Assembly: GCF_003182485.1 (NCBI RefSeq)
Contig: NZ_QGTX01000001.1
Location: forward strand, 4,302,001 to 4,366,000
Origin: Geodermatophilus normandii
Lineage (GTDB): Bacteria > Actinomycetota > Actinomycetes > Mycobacteriales > Geodermatophilaceae
Length of the DNA: 64,000 nucleotides
Direction: 5' to 3'
Position 1 is the first letter of the stretch, and the number at the start of each line of letters is the position of its first letter. Below, one piece after another: positions 62,947-64,000 of the stretch. A program made the position numbers and the translations under genes. The notes under the pieces were generated by a model. That model worked only from the letters and a program-made list of their open reading frames with translations, was not told the DNA's origin and did not search any database.

Positions 62947-63662
62947 CCGATCCCCAGGCGTGGCTCCGCGCCGCCACCGTCGACGACGCGGTGTCCGCGC
63001 TGCGACCGGACTACCGCGCGCTGCTGCTGACCGCCGACGGCCTGCGCGGCGGCGCGAGCGACGCGACCAGCGAGCGCGTCCTCACGGCCGCCGAGGCCAC
63101 CGCCCGGGAGCGGCTCGGCGGCCAGCGGCCCGAGGAGCTGCCGCACCTCGCGGCGTGGCGGGAGGCCTACCGGGCCTTCGGCGCCAAGCCGCAGCGCACC
63201 CGCCCCAGCGTCGAGGCGCTCCTGCGCCGGCTGGAGCCGGACGGGCTGCCGCGCATCGACCGGATCACCGACGTCTACAACGCCGTCTCCGTCGCGCACC
63301 TGCTGCCGCTGGGCGGGGAGGACCGCTCCGCCTACGCCGGACCGCCGCGGCTGGTGCGCGCCGACGGCACCGAGCCGTTCGACACCACCGCCGGCGGCGC
63401 GGCCGTCGTCGAGCACCCCGAGCCCGGGGAGGTGGTCTGGCGGGACGACGCCGGCGTCACCTGCCGCCGCTGGAACTGGCGCCAGGGCGTCCGCACCCGC
63501 ATCACGACCGCCACCACCAGCGCGCTGTTCGTCCTCGACGTCCTGGACCCGATGACCGACGACGCCGCGCACGCCGCGGCCGACGCCCTCACCGAGGGCC
63601 TGCTCGCGCTCACCCCGGACGCCGTCGTCCACCGGCGAGTGCTCGGCGGCCGGCCGGACTGA
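62943..63662 (+). CDS. B3/B4 tRNA-binding-domain protein (free-standing PheT B3/4-like)
   Basis: A 239-aa protein with the B3/4 fold of phenylalanyl-tRNA synthetase beta chain. It has AWREAYRAFGAKPQRTRPSV (near 78-97), PRIDRITDVYNAVSVAHLLP (near 105-124) and GEVVWRDDAGVTCRRWNWRQ near 166-185, all typical of free-standing homologues. These are often linked to editing of mischarged tRNA or to unknown hydrolysis. The GTG at 62943 overlaps the XRE-cupin stop. The pair could respond to an amino acid handled by the divergent PLP enzyme; this is inferred. Confidence 0.88.
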   Translation: MTDPQAWLRAATVDDAVSALRPDYRALLLTADGLRGGASDATSERVLTAAEATARERLGGQRPEELPHLAAWREAYRAFGAKPQRTRPSVEALLRRLEPDGLPRIDRITDVYNAVSVAHLLPLGGEDRSAYAGPPRLVRADGTEPFDTTAGGAAVVEHPEPGEVVWRDDAGVTCRRWNWRQGVRTRITTATTSALFVLDVLDPMTDDAAHAAADALTEGLLALTPDAVVHRRVLGGRPD

Positions 63663-63666
63663 CGTC

Positions 63667-64000
63667 TCAGGCGTCGACGGACGCGTACAGCCCGGCGGAC
63701 GCGCTGGCGCCGGTGACGACGAGCTCGGCCACCACGCGGGAGGCGACCCAGGCCTGGACGTTGCCCGTCCCGTTGTAGCCGCCGAGCGCGAGCACCCGCC
63801 CGGCGCTCCCCGGCACCGGTCCGCAGCGGGGCAGGGGGTCCTCGGCGAAGCCCACGACGCCCGCCCACCGGTGCGTCACCGGTGCGTCCACCCGGAGCTC
63901 GTCGGTCAGCCACCGGTCGAGGCGCGCCTGGACCGGCGCGGAGACCTCCGCCCGCGCCGTCCAGCTCGCGTCGCCGTCGAGGTCGGAGAAACCGCCGAGC
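63667..64000 (-). CDS. FAD-dependent oxidoreductase (DAO type), C-terminal part (cut by window edge)
   Basis: Only the last ~110 residues are visible. FSDLDGD, VTHRWAGVVGFAEDPLPRCG and RVLALGGYNGTGNVQAWVAS match the C-terminal substrate and FAD region of glycine-oxidase/DadA-like flavoproteins. The N-terminal FAD motif lies beyond position 64000. It converges on the B3/4 gene with a five-base gap. Substrate cannot be assigned. Confidence 0.75.
   Translation of the reverse strand, partial: LGGFSDLDGDASWTARAEVSAPVQARLDRWLTDELRVDAPVTHRWAGVVGFAEDPLPRCGPVPGSAGRVLALGGYNGTGNVQAWVASRVVAELVVTGASASAGLYASVDA

Overview
The window is chromosomal DNA of a very high-GC actinomycete. Evidence: extreme GC third positions, many GTG starts, GTGA/ATGA stop-start overlaps, RsbW-type and SpoIIE-type regulators, and an ANTAR remnant. 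The overall style resembles Geodermatophilaceae (Blastococcus, Modestobacter, Geodermatophilus), but this is an inference from gene content and no rRNA or marker gene is present. No tRNA, rRNA, insertion sequence, phage gene or CRISPR array was seen.

Region 1 (1-26.9 kb) is a glycoside and aromatic catabolic island. A leftward operon encodes a peptide-type ABC importer (solute-binding lipoprotein, permease, permease-ATPase fusion, ATPase), two GH78 alpha-L-rhamnosidases, an esterase, a GH43 enzyme and a nucleoside-hydrolase-like protein; a GH3 beta-glucosidase lies beyond it. Diverging from it are an IclR regulator, a broken alpha/beta hydrolase and an IlvD/Edd dehydratase. Then come a DHDPS-type aldolase, a quercetinase-like cupin (185 aa, QueD type), another esterase, a class A flavin monooxygenase, a GH1 glucosidase, a fumarylacetoacetate-hydrolase-family protein and a DUF3500 protein. 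A 15-bp motif (TGCCGGTCAATGGCA or close variants) occurs four times at the promoters of this island, which suggests one IclR regulon. The gene set fits uptake and complete degradation of a rhamnosylated flavonol such as rutin: removal of rhamnose and glucose, ring opening by quercetinase, depside hydrolysis, then hydroxylation and cleavage of the aromatic product. This is the most interesting proposal here.

Region 2 (26.9-42.7 kb) begins with a tandem-repeat protein of unknown function, followed by a complete L-rhamnose pathway: ABC importer (rhaS, two permeases, rhaT), mutarotase (rhaM), isomerase (rhaI), kinase (rhaB) and a bifunctional rhamnulose-1-phosphate aldolase/lactaldehyde dehydrogenase. 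Divergent from it, a LacI regulator leads a lutABC operon for L-lactate oxidation. The two arms share a promoter region with LacI-type operators. Rhamnose released in region 1 could thus flow to dihydroxyacetone phosphate plus lactaldehyde, lactate and pyruvate.

Region 3 (42.7-64 kb) is mixed chromosomal background: a thioredoxin-fold protein without cysteines, a GAF-SpoIIE phosphatase, a patatin-like lipase, an amylosucrase, an HSL-type esterase, a diguanylate cyclase, a methyltransferase, an ALDH7-type dehydrogenase with a FAD oxidoreductase (possibly pipecolate/lysine breakdown), a CitE-like lyase, a TetR-MMPL efflux pair, a TetR/DUF4865 pair divergent from a PhzF protein, an ANTAR pseudogene, an RsbW-like kinase, a Cys/Met-metabolism PLP enzyme, an XRE-cupin regulator with a B3/4-domain protein, and a partial FAD oxidoreductase at the right edge.
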